Below are positions 22,216 through 35,322 of a stretch of DNA of 64,000 bases, piece after piece (position 1 is the stretch's first letter; each line of letters opens with the position of its first letter). Under the pieces are notes generated by a model. That model did not search any database. It had not been told where the DNA came from and saw only the letters and a list, made by a program, of their open reading frames with translations. The translations under genes and the position numbers were made by a program. Origin of the DNA: Lycorma delicatula (Eukaryota > Arthropoda > Insecta > Hemiptera > Fulgoridae); assembly GCF_047948215.1 (NCBI RefSeq), contig NC_134455.1:308716147-308780146 (forward strand). The letters are read 5' to 3'.

Positions 22216-22830
22216 TTGGAAAAACCGGGCCGATTGGGTAATAGTTGAAAATTTCATCGGGACCTGGCAAGAGAACGAATTACCGAGGGAATATAGGGTT
22301 CTGCCTCGTCTTTCCTGTGTCGTGGTTTTGTTGTGCTGGTGTTATGAGGTTTGATGTTTTTGTAGTGTTTTGTATATTTAGTTTTATTTTTGAGTTTATT
22401 TTTATTTTTTGTTTTGTATTATGTTATGGTTGTGTGTTGAACTCAACTTTTAACCTATCGAGTACATAGTTGCGTTTTTAATTTCAGTTCCTTCATGTCA
22501 CTCAGTCTTGTTAAAGACTCGACAAAGACGTGTTTTGTTTTAACGAGTTCATTTCCTAGTAGTATACCGATGGAAATATCACATATGGTTTCCGCATAGG
22601 TGGCATCTTGACTGAGGCAAGAACAAGGCTGGAGATGCCTTTTGCCGGAGTTCTGAAGATGACCTCCGGTGAACCAATAAGGGCTAGGTACGGAGGGAAT
22701 GGCGCGGCGACCGAAACTGCCACATGGAAGGTATCTTCCCCTACGGGGTAATGAAAACAGCCCGAGTGAAGAAAGTTCCAAAAATTTAGTTCCCAAAAGT
22801 TCCCCGCAGCACATGCGACTCCCTCTTTTT
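22216..22830 (+). other. probable 3' untranslated region of the LINE remnant
   Basis: This GC-richer, non-coding stretch continues directly from the LINE C-terminus. It includes a T/G-rich part (22330-22440), a block around 'gatgacctccggtgaaccaa' and 'aatggcgcggcgaccgaaac', and a pyrimidine-rich run ending near 22845. The 119-codon minus-strand frame at 22455-22814 has no recognisable domain and I treat it as non-coding. It shows no clear similarity to the 3' end of the LINE at 43180-43525. Confidence 0.4.
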
Positions 22831-22958
22831 CTTTTTTCTTTTTTAATAATTATTTCATAACTTTCTGTGTCTGATTAATATCTTACTCGGCGGAGTTAAT
22901 GGTGTGAAGCAGAAATAAATTTGTGGTATCAGTTTTCATTACATCAGCTTTTATAAAC

Positions 22959-23712
22959 ATGAGACAAAGAAATGACATGGAGTTCATTGATTTATTAAAT
23001 AACTTACGTTATGGCGAAGTTACAACTGACCAATTGGAAATGCTGTGCGAAAGAAGGAAGGTACCTTTAACAGACGAATTTGCAGATGGTAATGCTGTAA
23101 GAATATTCTCAACTATTAAATTAGTTGATGAATATAATCGTAGTACGATATGATATCAAAAACAGAGTTTATATCATTGACGCTATCGATGAATCACGAG
23201 AAGCTGCGTGTATGGGAAAACTCCTTCCGGGCCCGGGAATGTTATTCCGGTAGACGTCAATAACTGTGGTGGCTGTTGAATAATATACAATTGGCAGAGA
23301 GTTCAAGAGTTATGTTAAGGCGTAATATATCGATTTCTGATGGTTTAGTTTACAGTGCTAAGGGAATTTTAAAGAAATTAAAATGGCCTGCGTACGAAGG
23401 GACGAACTGAAAAGCGATGAGTTACCAAAAGCTGTGTTAATAAAATTCGATGACGAAACAATAGGTACAAAAATGAAATATGAAGGTGGTTGCATACCTA
23501 TTACACCAGTAAGTACAGCGTTTCAAGCTACCAAAGGATATGGAGATACAGAAAGACGTATGCTATCTTTAATTTTAAGCTGGGCTGTAATAGTGCACAA
23601 ATTTCAAGGTACACCAACAAATAGAGCTATAGAAAATTTGGGGAAAAGTATTTGCTAAAGAACAAGTTTATATTGCTCTAAGTCGAGTCAGAAACTTAGA
23701 TTGTTTAAATTA
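22959..23712 (+). pseudogene. Helitron/PIF1-type DNA helicase, C-terminal part, frameshifted
   Basis: This is a remnant of a PIF1-family helicase of the kind carried by Helitron rolling-circle transposons. Frame one gives MRQRNDMEFIDLLNNLRYGE, then FADGNAVRIFSTIKLVDEYN, before a stop near 23151. Scattered in other frames are VIPVDVNNCGG (about 23240) and LRRNISISDGLVYSAKG (about 23315-23365). The frame at 23383-23658 gives ELPKAVLIKFDDETIG, VSTAFQATKGYGDTERRML and the helicase motif SWAVIVHKFQGTPTNRAIE. One frame over, VFAKEQVYIALSRVRNL closes the domain. The Walker A/B region and the Rep nuclease are absent upstream, so only the helicase tail survives. Helitron origin is inferred from helicase type; a host PIF1 pseudogene is less likely. 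Confidence 0.8.
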
Positions 23713-23726
23713 GTTGTCCGACCTTG

Positions 23727-23985
23727 CAAGAGGTCGCAAAAGACTATATAATGTGATGCACGTATATGGAATTATAAGATTTCCACTGTCCCTACCGATG
23801 CTTTAAATGTATATTGGGTCTGAAAGGTTTAAGGCGAGATATCTCGATTTTTAATTATTTTATTAAATAACATATCTTATATATTAATGCAGAAACTCAC
23901 ATTATCTGCCCTACAGAAGACCATATAACACCATCTAACGTGACGCATACATATAGAATATTAGGATTCCCTCTGTCTCTACTTA
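23727..23985 (+). repeat. two diverged direct repeats downstream of the helicase remnant
   Basis: The first unit is around 'aatgtgatgcacgtatatgg' with 'aagatttccactgtcccta' (23750-23800). The second is around 'acgtgacgcatacatataga' with 'taggattccctctgtctcta' (23938-23985). Each follows a 'gaagac/aaagac...ata' block. They share order and spacing but have diverged. Confidence 0.55.
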
Positions 23986-23988
23986 GCC

Positions 23989-24320
23989 GTCGGACGGCGA
24001 AAAAAAATTTTTTGTCACTTTTCAGAATGATTTTTTATGTCAACATCATGGTATTACCGCAAAAAGCAGCTGCGTCGATATCAACAAGATTTATTTAAAT
24101 CGGATTAATAGAAAAATGTTATGCGCGAACAAATATAAAAAGTCGGACGGCGAATGTCTTTTTTTGTTTTTGTAAATTTTCAGACCGATTTTTTGTGTCT
24201 AAAAAGTTTTTTCAACATCATGGTACCACCGCGAAAAGCAACTGCACAGATTGCAACAATATTTATTTCAATCGAATTAATAGGAAAAACGATATACGCG
24301 AAAAAAAAATATACGGGTCG
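23989..24320 (+). repeat. tandem duplication, two ~150-180 bp units
   Basis: Unit 1 (23989-24141) and unit 2 (24142-24320) both begin gtcggacggcgaa. They continue through a T-rich stretch with 'tttcaga', then 'caacatcatggta', 'accgc(a/g)aaaagca', 'caac(a)a(g/t)atttattt' and 'aatcg(g/a)attaatag', and end '(at)acgcgaa'. This could be the repeat-rich 3' part of the Helitron whose helicase lies upstream, or later slippage. No CTRRT end could be placed. Confidence 0.65.
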
Positions 24321-25619
24321 AATAAATAACCTCCTTTTTTGAAGTTAGATAAAAATACAACTGTAGCTAGTATTAATGTAAACGAGATGGGAACTCTAAT
24401 AAAAAAGGGGATTCCAACTTAAGGATTTTAAAAATGGTTTGAATCTTTTGTAATTTCTGATACTTTTTTTGTTTTTCACGTTCTGACTGTTATTAAAAAT
24501 GTTATGAGATAGCAAGGACACAAATCGGATCCAAATTTTTTTACTCAACGTTTTGATCTTTTTCAGAATTTTAATATTCCATAATTAAGTAATTAATATT
24601 AAAAAAGTCTATGGCGCATTTGAAATAAAAATTTGTAATTTGAAGGACAAAACCGGGAATGTTCTGCCGGCTCTTTTTTATACATAAATTATATTAAGGG
24701 AGAAAATGGAAATTCGATTCTGACCGAAAGCACAGCGGCATAAGGAATTTTTTTTTTTAAAGTCTAATTTTGAATCAGGTCGTGACCAAATCAGAGTTTC
24801 ACTGAAAGCAGAAAATATATTTCGCAATAAGACAGAACAGATAAATAAGCAAACTTCAATTTTATGTATTCTGTACATACGAGTAGAAAAAAAAAGTAAA
24901 GTAAAAGTATTATATTGTATGAGCTTTTTCATTGTGATCTTTCCTTATTATTTTATTTCACGGCATAAATACATCTATGACAAAAGTCATTACTTTACGT
25001 AATTTTGTTCTGATTACAAATCTAGATTAATTATAATTATTATCCGTCATAACTTAATTTTTATAACTACTCCTTTCGAATAAGTCTATTAAACTTAATC
25101 TTGAATTACGTACATTATTTCCTTATTAGTGAATTTACATAGTGATTAAAATATAAATACATAAAACATGAACTTGTAGTTTGTTATTTTAACATTGCAT
25201 CATGTATTAGATATACAATATTACGATACATGTGTATTAATCTGAATATGTGCTTTTATGCACACTTGTGATTAGACTTAAGTGTTGGAAAATTTTACAC
25301 AATAAATGTTGACATATAATATATCTAGACTGTAGAATGAAAATCAATAAAATCATCCTTTTAATGAGCTTTAACAGAACACAAACATCACATGATGCAC
25401 AAGTTTTACAGCATTCAGGAAATATTTTACTTAATTACGACTTGTGGGAGCATATGAAAATGTCAAGCTAAAGCAATAATAATATTTTCTTTGTAGTTAG
25501 AATGTTTTAAATTATGAATTGGATGTTACCTCCTTTTGAAATTATTTTGAATTTTTTTACAATATACAACTCTAATTTTCTTTGTCGTAAAGAAGTAATT
25601 AAATTTTACACTGATTAAA
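24321..25619. other. AT-rich DNA, nothing recognised
   Basis: No coding or element features were seen. Confidence 0.5.
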
Positions 25620-26120
25620 TTATAAAAATATGTATGTATAATTCCCGTTTTTATTCCTTGACAAAAGAAAACCCGGAAGGTATTTCTTTCACTTTGTATA
25701 CAGGTTTGTATTTTATTCCTAATTTTTTTTACGTTTTGAGGTATGAGGAGTACGAAAATACCATTCACTTAAATTGTGATTTCCTTATATTTTTATTTAT
25801 AGGCAAATGTATCAAATTTTGTGGCTCGAAAATCTTTAAAACTACTAAATCAATTTCACTGACATTTAGAAACACTCTAGTAGTGTATTTGAAGATGTGG
25901 ATATAAAAAGTTAATGAAGATTGGTTGAGTCGTTCTTGAATTACGCTCGATTTAATGTCGAAACATTTAAGCGGATCAAGATTGAAGCGGGGTTCGTTAT
26001 GATGTTGCAAGTTAGAATGTTGACATTTTTTTATTTGCGGTATTTTTTGTTAGCAATATTGTTATCTTTTTTTTTATTTTTTATTGTAGCCCTTTTTTGT
26101 ATAAAATATTCTTCCCTTTT
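25620..26120 (+). repeat. dispersed repeat, plus-strand copy (related to 48045-48330)
   Basis: The block around 'ttgtggctcgaaaatcttta' with 'aactactaaatcaattt' and then 'aagattggttgagtcgttct' and 'ttacgctcgatttaat' matches the reverse complement of 48045-48330 (ttgtggttcgaaaatctcca; aactaatagatcaatttt; aagatggttgagttgttctt; ttacgctcaatttaaa). Three overlapping short frames here are not conserved in the other copy, so I regard it as non-coding. Confidence 0.6.
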
Positions 26121-28646
26121 GTAAATATTCTTTACAAAAATATTTATGGATCAAAAAGATTTTTTTGGTTTTAATCAACAATTTATCGAATCAGGCTGAA
26201 ATTGTCAGCACTTCTTTGTATATTTTATGGTTGTACGAAGACTTTAGTAGCGAAATGAAAAAAAAAAAATACGTTATAGTTTAGAATAATTTGTTATGTT
26301 AAAGTAGAATATATATTCTAAAAAGTATTAAGTACATTAAAATATTAAAGTATATGAATTATATTATATATTTATAAAGTACAAATTCCATAATCGGGAA
26401 ACAAGGACATTGTTAATGTTTTTCAAGCATCCTGTGACATCAGTTTTATCATTATAATGCTATTCATGCTTCGCTTACAACCTGTGTACCGAGTAAGCGC
26501 TACAGTATGGCAGTCGCAATGCATTTGCAGCATAGTAGCACAGCACTCCTTTCCGGCGTGTAATGTTGAAGGCGTACACCCATTTAATCTAGTCGTGATT
26601 TCATTACAATGATCAAACTCAATCGGTTTTTTTTTAGTTGTATTCTACCACACGTTGAACGAAAAACAGTCTAACCATCTCATAAAAATGGCATAAAAAA
26701 TACCCACAATTTACAGTAGTAATTCTGTAAATAATACAAATTTCTCCTGGTTGTATAACTAAGAAAGTTCCTTATACAGTACAAACGTTTTTTTAAATTC
26801 TACAGATGTACATAAAAAAATTAAGTGAACAGCAAAAATAAGAAACAATTTCTGATTAATAAAAAAAATTGATGAAAGTGTTTCATGTTACCGTAAATAT
26901 TTAATTTCTGAATCTTCCTTTAATTTTTGTATAAATAGCAATAGATAAAAGCAAACAAATAAATTCTTAAGATAAGAAATACGTAATTACATAATGATGA
27001 ACAAATGAATTTCAAATTCCAGTCTGAATCCATTTAAAAATCCAGTCAAAAAATAAATACACAAAATAAATCATAAAACCACATAAGCCACAAAACCACT
27101 TCAGGGTTTACTCTTATATTACCTGACTAAATTTTCTTATAGAGAAATTTATTATATTAAAAGTACGTTTTTAAAAAATATATGATAATGGTTGCGAAAA
27201 ACAAAAAAAAAAATCATTTTAAACATTCCAAGGTATTTTTTCAATATATAAAATGAGAAATATATATTTTCTCCCTTAAACCAAATAATCATTCCCAAAA
27301 TTTCATTAGCATATGTTTAGGATAAATTTATTATAAAATACAACAGAGCTATACTTGTTTAATATACTTGATAACATATTTGTTTATCGACAAAAGATAT
27401 GAATTAAATGTCGTTCGATTAAATTTAATCGAGTGTATAAAGTAGAATAACATTTTTGAGTTACTTTTTTTTAAAATTCGTTTCAGAAGAACGCTAAATA
27501 TCATTAGTAATCATGTTTACTTTTTTGTTAACGCCTGTAATTTAATTTAATTCCTTTTTGATTTAAATATTTAGAAGAATGAAATAATTTTTATTCATTA
27601 TTTCTTTTTAAAACTTCAGTTTAAAACGCCTGCGTAAATCATTCTTAATAAATAATAATTAGGAAGCTGTCGGATTCACAAATTCCAATTATTTTGCCAT
27701 TTTCTATGAAATCTCTCTTAATTGTTATTTCGAAATGAAAAAAAAAATTATTGATTTCATGAGGGAAATAAGAATATAAAATTATTGAAAATATTCATTT
27801 TATTTACGACAGTGGGATTACAAAAACACTTTTAAGTATGAGATATTTGCAACTACATTTAGAAAAGCACAGTGACTGACATGCAAAAAATTTTTTTTTT
27901 AGTAGTGTCTGACTTCCGGGCGTTTTGTATTTAGTAATGAATAGGAACTGCATGATCAGGAAATCTATAGCGAATTATTTAATCGAAAGAAATTCTGTTT
28001 TGAAGTTATTCTGCCTCATAAAAGGTAATAAGTTTAATCACAGTCTCGAATGATTATTCCTGAAGAAATGCCATTAACTAAAACCCAACCATAAGTATAC
28101 CAGTAAAAAAAGTAAGTAAGTATACCAGTAAAAAAAAAAAAAAAAAAGAACATACATATTTTTTAGAAAAATTTTTTTCAAACGAAATATTATCATTCAA
28201 ATTAGTTTATTAAATTTTATTACATTTTTTTATGAGATATAAAGTATGATTTTTCTCTGCAATTTATCTTTATAATATGACTTATTTTAATTTAATTATT
28301 ATTACTATAATAAATTATGGTATATTTTATAATTATAAACAGTTTTACTAACGTAATTCTTTGCTTAGTTCTATGATGTGTTGTTAGAATAATAATTTAC
28401 ATGAAGTATGTACATTAGATTATGAAAAAAACTTGGAATGTTAAAATCAACATTATAAAATCTCCGAAGAACCATTTAATAAATATCTTTATTAAGAATA
28501 TGATTTTGATACGTTTTTTGGTTTTTGATACCAAGTTAACAGAAAATCACATAGGAAAAATAATAATGTAAGTTACATCAAAATCAATAAACGGATAGTA
28601 AAAGTATGATAGTAAATCTGAAGAAGAGTAAAATGATTTGATTAAA
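26121..28646. other. AT-rich DNA, nothing recognised
   Basis: It includes a slightly GC-richer patch at 26440-26580 without identifiable content, and a short direct repeat with a poly-A run at 28100-28147 ('taagtataccagtaaaaaa' twice). Confidence 0.45.
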
Positions 28647-29008
28647 TCTATATAAATAAAAGACAATCTTCATTTTCTGTGTGCCCTAATAGCTCAAAAA
28701 CTACTTAACCGAATTCGCTGAAAACTTCACAATTTATTATTTTATTTGCCCCGGGAGTGTTTACATGTTATTAGTTCCATAATATTATAATCATTTAATA
28801 TTTAATAACACAAAATATTTAATCGCATAGTAAGTGCTTAAGGAAATCGAAATAGACAATGACAATCGATATAGGCGATATCTCTCGTATTTAAACGACG
28901 ACATTAAATTTAGCAAAAGAAGTTTTAGGTGATTTATTTATATGTGTTTCTACAATTTAATTCATACATTAAAATTTAGCAATAGTAAAACACTGCGGGT
29001 CCACTAGT
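28647..29008 (+). mobile_element. non-autonomous Helitron-like element
   Basis: The 5' end TCTATATAAATAAAAGACAA begins with the TC expected of Helitrons. The next part, 'gccctaatagctcaaaaact' plus 'acttaaccgaattcgctgaa', is typical of abundant insect Helitron-like copies. The 3' end reads actgcgggtccaCTAGT, matching the CTRRT terminus. Insertion lies between an A and a T, as expected. No protein is encoded in the 362 bp. The hairpin that should precede the 3' end is weak, so the copy is old. Confidence 0.7.
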
Positions 29009-32000
29009 TTAACATAAATTGGCAAAAATCTTTTTAAAGAAAATATTCATTTGTTTCCTATCAATTAGTTGACCTAATATTATCTAGCCTAATTTTTTTT
29101 TTAAACGAATAGAGGTCCTGAATGACCAATAACTAAAATACATCTTCAGCTGTAAAGTACTATGAAAAATATTTCATTACTTATTTAAACAAGTTCAAAA
29201 TTAAATGATATTTTAATCAAATTATTAAAAAATACCTTATAATATACTTAAAATATTAAAAACTAAAATAAATATTTATTTACTCTGTTATGCTTGGGTT
29301 AAAGTATTTATATAAAAAAAAACTTACAATAAAAACGATAGGTATAATAGTTGTGTACGAATTCTGAAAAAGGTTAAGACGTTTTACGACAGCTATTATT
29401 GCATAGTCGTTGCAATAGTTCCACGTTGCACTGTATTCTTTCAAATTTTCGACTAAAGCATTGGAAATAAATTAACCTAATGGAAAAAATATATATTTAG
29501 AAACTATTTATCAATTGTATGCCAAAACGCAATGAATTCATAAAATAAATTTTTTTTAAAATGTCAAAGAAAACAACTCTTCAAAACCTACAGTAAATAC
29601 CGGCATACAGATCGAACTGACGAAAGGTCGAGTTCATTTTTAAAGAATTATAGAGTAATTTTCCGTATAGGTAGAGTTGAACGTTATAACGAGAATTTTA
29701 TTGATAAGTGTTCTATACTAAACGCTTACAAACGGCTGATACAGCAGCAGTAGTAGCAAGCTGGACGCAGTATTACGAACAAACCTAGTATAAATCACTG
29801 AAAGAGGAATAAAGTAAAGGCAGCTTTATTGAAACAAGGAAGCGTGAACCTACGCTCGTTTACATTAATTAATATTCTAAATAGCATTATCTCATCGAGA
29901 ACGGACGCTTTGAACTTTAATGTCGGCTACATAAACCAATGGTCCAATTAATCGCGCTTTATTCATTTAACATCAGATTTAATTTTATTAGATGTTTTTA
30001 ATCGGTTTAATGATAACTATTAGAAAGCGAATGAAATAATATCTTAATTTAAAAGTTGTAGATTTTCCAAAAACATTTATTGAAAATAGTGAAAAGAGAT
30101 CTACGGTCAGGAGTGAAATAATTGGAGACAATAATAAGTACAATATTAATGGAAAGTTTGTTCGTTATTAATGGGGAGGGGGAAATGTAGATATTAAAAT
30201 AAGCACATTATTTTTTCTATTAATATTTAAAATTTAGCAAGCACAGTTGACGCATAGGATGGAGCCCTATACGCCTTTAGCTCCGGCGTATGTGGTTTAT
30301 ATTATTTAAAAATATTATATTTCTGGTTCAGAAATTTCTATTTACATGCCAGAATTTACAGGAGATTCAGGAGGAAAGGGAAATAAGGAAAGAGGTTCAT
30401 ACAAGTATATGTTCAAAAACGCTTCGTTATCGAGTTACGGCTAGCGAAAAATTTCTCACGGTGAGATGAGGTAATATTGAAATATTTAAAGCACAAGAGG
30501 TACCTGATGGTTTCTTAAGTTTTTGACCTGAAAAATTGAATAAAACAGGTACCAGAAATGTATCTCCTATAATTTTCATAACACCCAACGTAGAACAGAA
30601 AAATTCCTTGACGAAAAACACGTTTTTTTAGAGTTTGAAGTACAATAACTTTGTTAAATGATTAATAAATGAATAAATTTTATTATGAAAACTTGTAAAA
30701 AATTTAATTAAACCGATTAAAAAAACTGAAAAACTTAACAGAAGAATGTTATGAATTTAAAAAAATTAAAAACAGTTGTTTTTAAACGGCCTTTGAAAAT
30801 AGTATTATAAATGCTCTACTTAGGATTTGTATTGTAATTGTTGTGGATATTAAGAGCATATACTTTGATACTTGCTTAATATACCGAAGAGATAAATCTG
30901 CAAATAATTTTGTTTTTTAATAGTGATCTTAAAAATAGAGTGTGAGAAGGAACATATAAATTATAACTACTTATTTTTCTAATACCTCACACTGGAACGG
31001 AAAAAGTTTTTTAAAGTATTATTACTGTTAAATCTACATACTACGCTTCCTGAGTTATTATTTAATACTTTGGGCCTTTGCGTTTGAAAAAAATTTTGCT
31101 TTAAACTACTTAAGCAGAGTTATTCACGCTCAACCTTGAAAACTGAAAGTATATTTTCAATCCGTTTTGGTCACTATTTTACGTTCAAGAAATTGATTAT
31201 TACGTTTTGCGTTTTACGGTTTGGTTTAAATATTTTGTTGACAGTACACAAGAAGAATAATGAGAACAACTGGAGATTTGAAGCCAATTTTTTTTACATT
31301 TATACTTTTAAAATGGAAAATCAATCGTGTAAAATTCAAATTATGTAAATAATTTATTTATACTTAACATGAAGTATGCCGGTTTCGGAAATATTTCACT
31401 AAATACGTATAAATTATAATAATTTATAACAATCTAATCGTTAAAATCACTGTACTGTAAACTAAGCCATTTGGCTCAAATGACTCATAGTAGTATAAAT
31501 TTAAATATAGAAGGCCGTTTGGAATAGTTATTCAGATTACGAACTGAAAACATCGTTCGTGTTTTACAAGTACAGAATATTTTACAGGTGTTTGCATTAT
31601 CAAGTAGTAACCTTTGGAATTTGTTGGTTTGTTAGTATAATAATTAAGATTAAACTTTTTACGCGTATAAATAATTTAGTTAGTATTTATTTTTATTGTT
31701 GACCTTCAATAAATTTGAAAAAAAATTACATTTTTGGTTGAGAATTATAAAATATTGTCTTAGATTTAATTCTCAGCATTATGCGTTTATTATGTTATGT
31801 TATTATGTTTCACCTCTATTATGTTATGTAAGAAATTATTAAATTATTACATAATCTTTACTATATTTTGAAGGCTGTGAAAGAAATAACGATAAACATA
31901 ATTTTCAACGTGTAAACAAAAATTACTACATGTAAAAAAACATGAATTTATAATTAAATTTAAATTACCATTAAAAATAGTTTTAAAAAAATTAATAATT

Positions 32001-32189
32001 TAGTGTTGTAGTGCGATTTTGCTTCCATATTTTAAACCGTATTGTTTGAGATAGCTTTTATCTAAAAAGAAAGATTTCACTTAAAAAGAACTCTTTTGGT
32101 CATCTAATTACGAAAACAATGCACAATTTTATTATTTTTTAACACTGTAGTTTAAAATATTTCTCGGCTTGGTTGCGTGCATTTGAGAT
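29009..32189. other. AT-rich DNA, nothing recognised
   Basis: The minus-strand frame at 30427-30621 and plus-strand frame at 31136-31348 have no recognisable domain. The patch around 29600-29930 is a little less AT-rich but gives no motif. Confidence 0.45.
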
Positions 32190-32480
32190 TAAATCGGATT
32201 TGATTGCGTGCTTCAGAAATTTCGATAGTTTTACGGCTGCACAACGATTATTTCGATGCGAGATCAATATTCATCAGAAAAATATGGTGCCGTCAGCCCA
32301 TTTCAATCTAAGTGCAGAATATTAAAAACCTAGGTCACTCGAAAAAAAAGCCTATTGGTAAGTAAAGAATTGACTGTACGTATCTCTGAAAATACAGACG
32401 TATTTACTTACATTTATATTAATACAGATATTCTGCCCGTCGTCATTCAGTTTCACTCGGCTTGTCAACCCATGTTCGAA
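32190..32480 (+). pseudogene. possible N-terminal remnant of a Tc3/DUF4817-like transposase
   Basis: Weak, broken similarity to the helix-turn-helix segment of insect Tc1/Tc3-like transposases. One frame reads RNFDSFTAAQRLFRCEIN near 32213-32266, then MVPSAHFNL. Shifted frames continue with GHSKKKPIGK and LTVRISENTDV, equivalent to the family's 'KKP.G ... RTPENIDAVR' linker. No catalytic region follows. The match rests on a few spaced positions and may be chance. Confidence 0.35.
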
Positions 32481-34590
32481 GGATTAAAGTAGCGTAAACA
32501 TAAAATGAAACTGATCGAGCTAATAGTATGAATTTTTTGCCAATTTTTGAATCTTATAAATGATGATATAACAATATACAGATTCACAATTTCGGATTTG
32601 GAATTTATTTTTCGCAATGTTTTTGAGTTTAATGAAACATTGCGAATATTACGCTGCACTGTTAAAATTATCAATAATGAAGACGATCGGCAAAAATCTT
32701 TCTATTGTAAGATGACACATATCCACATTTTGTAGCTAAGATACGTTGTTTACTGGCACAATTCAGATGAGACGGTTAGTCAGTCACACTATTCAGACCG
32801 AACTTAGCTCCGAACGACATTTTTGTCCAAAAAAAAAAAAAGGTTAAGGAATTTTAATATATCATTGTTGGCGGAGGTTAAGCAGTTAAAAAAACTAGAG
32901 TTAAAGAAACTAATTTTTAATTTAAAAGTGATATTTCCATAAGCCTTTTAAAATCAAGCGGTATATACTTTCAAGATGACCTTATAATTACCTGCCTTAA
33001 TTCTTTTTGTTTAATTCAGGTTTTATTCTTGTAAAAAACAAAGTTTTGAGTTTTAATCTTGACATTGCTTTGTACATAAAGTTTTCCTTTGGTTACAGTA
33101 TTTATTTTGTAATAATTAGAAATAAATCCAAGGGAGGTCAAGAGGATAAAAAAATGTTAATTTATTTTACTAAAATAATATCTAAAAAAAATCCCTTCGT
33201 CATTAATCCGTCCACTATTTTTGTAGAAGGTGCTTTCACCTTTTAGGTTTGGATTCCCCCTTAGAAACTATCATAATTTTATAGCTGAAAATAAACAATA
33301 TTATCATTGTTTAGGAAAAAACATAAAACCGCCGGAAACGACACGATCATAAACAAATACCTTAAAATTATACTAAAGCAGCTGTCAAGAAAATACAATC
33401 ACAAATTAATTACGTGTACGGAAAAAAGAAGAATATTAATTTATATTATTTTCATTTTATATTGCCTACTTAATATAATATAAATCTGCAACAGTTTAAT
33501 TTACGACATGACTGTCTTTATTGATTCACATATTAATTTACAAATGTAAAATATTTATACAAAACATATCTGCAAAATTTATTTAATTACATAAATATTA
33601 GAGTGGGGAGAAGTCAGGTGTGCAGTAAATAGCAATGACGTTACATGTTTGCTCAACAGGTTGTGTGCGTGTAAAGTACTTAAAAAGAGGTCGTTGATAT
33701 CTTCCGCAAACAGCCATTTTCACAGTAAACATTTAGATATTTATAATTATAAGTTAAACGTATCATATTTTTTTTATATATGTTCTTCCTACAAGCAGAA
33801 CCAATCTGTAGCTAGAAAATCTAAGTACGCAGTGCAGTAATTGCGCTGTATCCTTAATACTGTTCTAACCATAAACCGATTTTCAACTAGAATGATATTT
33901 AGCAAAATTATTATGGTAAAAATAGAAATTTCAGTCTGTTATTTATGAAAAACAGTTTACTAGTAGAGTTATTTATCGCTTATTAGATCATTTTTTGTAC
34001 GATCTAGAACGATTTTTGTTATAATTTCCTCTTGGAAAAGATTTGCTATAGATAACGTAAATTTTAGATATCTTCAACATAGTAACTACTCGTGTTCTTT
34101 TCTGAAAATTTGCTTCATAACAAAGGTAAAATACTAAGGGCGATCTTACTGCGTTTCCTCTATTTCTTTTCTGATAACGAGAAAAGAAACATAGGCAGAT
34201 GTGAAACCAGCAAAAAACTCTAAGAATTAAAATTTAAACTTCTAAAAGTTTAAAAATTCATTGGCAGATATAAAAAGACTGGTATAAAAAAGATAAACCA
34301 AAAACGATAAATCCGATAGCTTCCTACTATAAATTTTTTGAGAAAACTAACTGCGATTTGTTTACATATGTCGCTAAAATTAGACAGATATTTGTTCCGT
34401 TTCTTATGCAGAAACCTAACACCAGTGTTTATTCTAATATGCACTGAATTTTATAAATAATTTTAATAAGTTTAACTCAAATAGTTTTTCGTTAAAATGT
34501 CGTAAAAATTAGTTTATATATATATATATAAAATTCCTTGGTGTGTTTAAATTTATTACAAGTGTAAAAGTTCAACTCAAAATATAAAAG
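32481..34590. other. AT-rich DNA, nothing recognised
   Basis: No coding or element features were seen. Confidence 0.5.
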
Positions 34591-34603
34591 CCCCCCCCCC
34601 CCC
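34591..34603 (+). repeat. poly-C tract (13 bases)
   Basis: Thirteen consecutive C residues are followed by agggttagtaccccctg. Its 'agtacccc' part is the complement of 'ggggtact' at the edge of the palindrome at 34725. Confidence 0.9.
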
Positions 34604-34724
34604 AGGGTTAGTACCCCCTGTTTTAATACAAACACCGAAATTTAAGTAATATAGAATACGAGTAACAAATTGAAGGCAACTATTTATATTATTATTCGTG
34701 GCATCTTCTAATTTATATATCAAG

Positions 34725-35322
34725 AAGGGGGTACTTTTCGTTTCCTCCCCCACCAAAAGTTTGGAAGTTTTTCACCTGGAAATAACTGAAAATAGCATTA
34801 GATATTGATATTAACAGTAACCAGGTTGGAGAAATAACCCAATACAACCATCTATATTACCACTTTTATAACCATTTATATTTATTTCATAAATATAAAC
34901 TAACCAAACTTAACCTACGCTCGCTAACCTTGACTAATTAACAGTAATATTTTGAGTATTTAAATAATAAATTCAGTAATTTATTGCTATTATTTAAATA
35001 ATCAACACATTACTGTTAATTAGTCGAGGTTAGCGAGCGAAGCGAGCGTGGGTTATGTTTGGTTAGCTTATATTTATAATTTATAACTATAATTATAAGC
35101 AATAATGCTTATATTTTCGATATGTAAAATATGTTAATGCAGAGAATGTTTAACATGACGGTATAAACTCCTGCTATTTGGAGTTTGTTATATAAATGGT
35201 TATATCGGGTTGTTTCTCCAACCTGGTTATTTTAACATCAATATTTCCTGCTATTATGAGTTATTTTCAGGTAAAAAACTTGCAAACTTTTGGGAGCGGA
35301 GAAACGAAAAAGTACCAAGAAG
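34725..35322. repeat. long nested palindrome (fold-back/MITE-like), copy 2
   Basis: The outer arms pair 'gtacttttcgtttcctcccc', 'ccaaaagtttggaagttttt', 'acctggaaataactgaaaat' (34731-34796) with their complements at 35250-35316. Next inward, 'aaccaggttggagaaataac' (34820-34839) pairs with 'gtttctccaacctggtta' (35211-35228). Then 'aaccaaacttaacctacgct' with 'cgctaacc' (34903-34929) pairs with 'ggttagcgagcgaagcgagc' at 35028-35047 and 'tttggttag' at 35058-35066. The innermost 'attaacagtaat' pairs with 'attactgttaat'. The aacctacgctcgctaacc core is shared with 6730-7110. No protein is encoded; the 67-codon frame at 35210-35413 runs along one arm by chance. Confidence 0.8.

Noticed and set aside
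22455..22814. 119-codon open frame on the minus strand
   Set aside because: No domain, unusual composition, and it lies antisense to the probable LINE 3' untranslated region. GC-rich DNA gives long chance frames.
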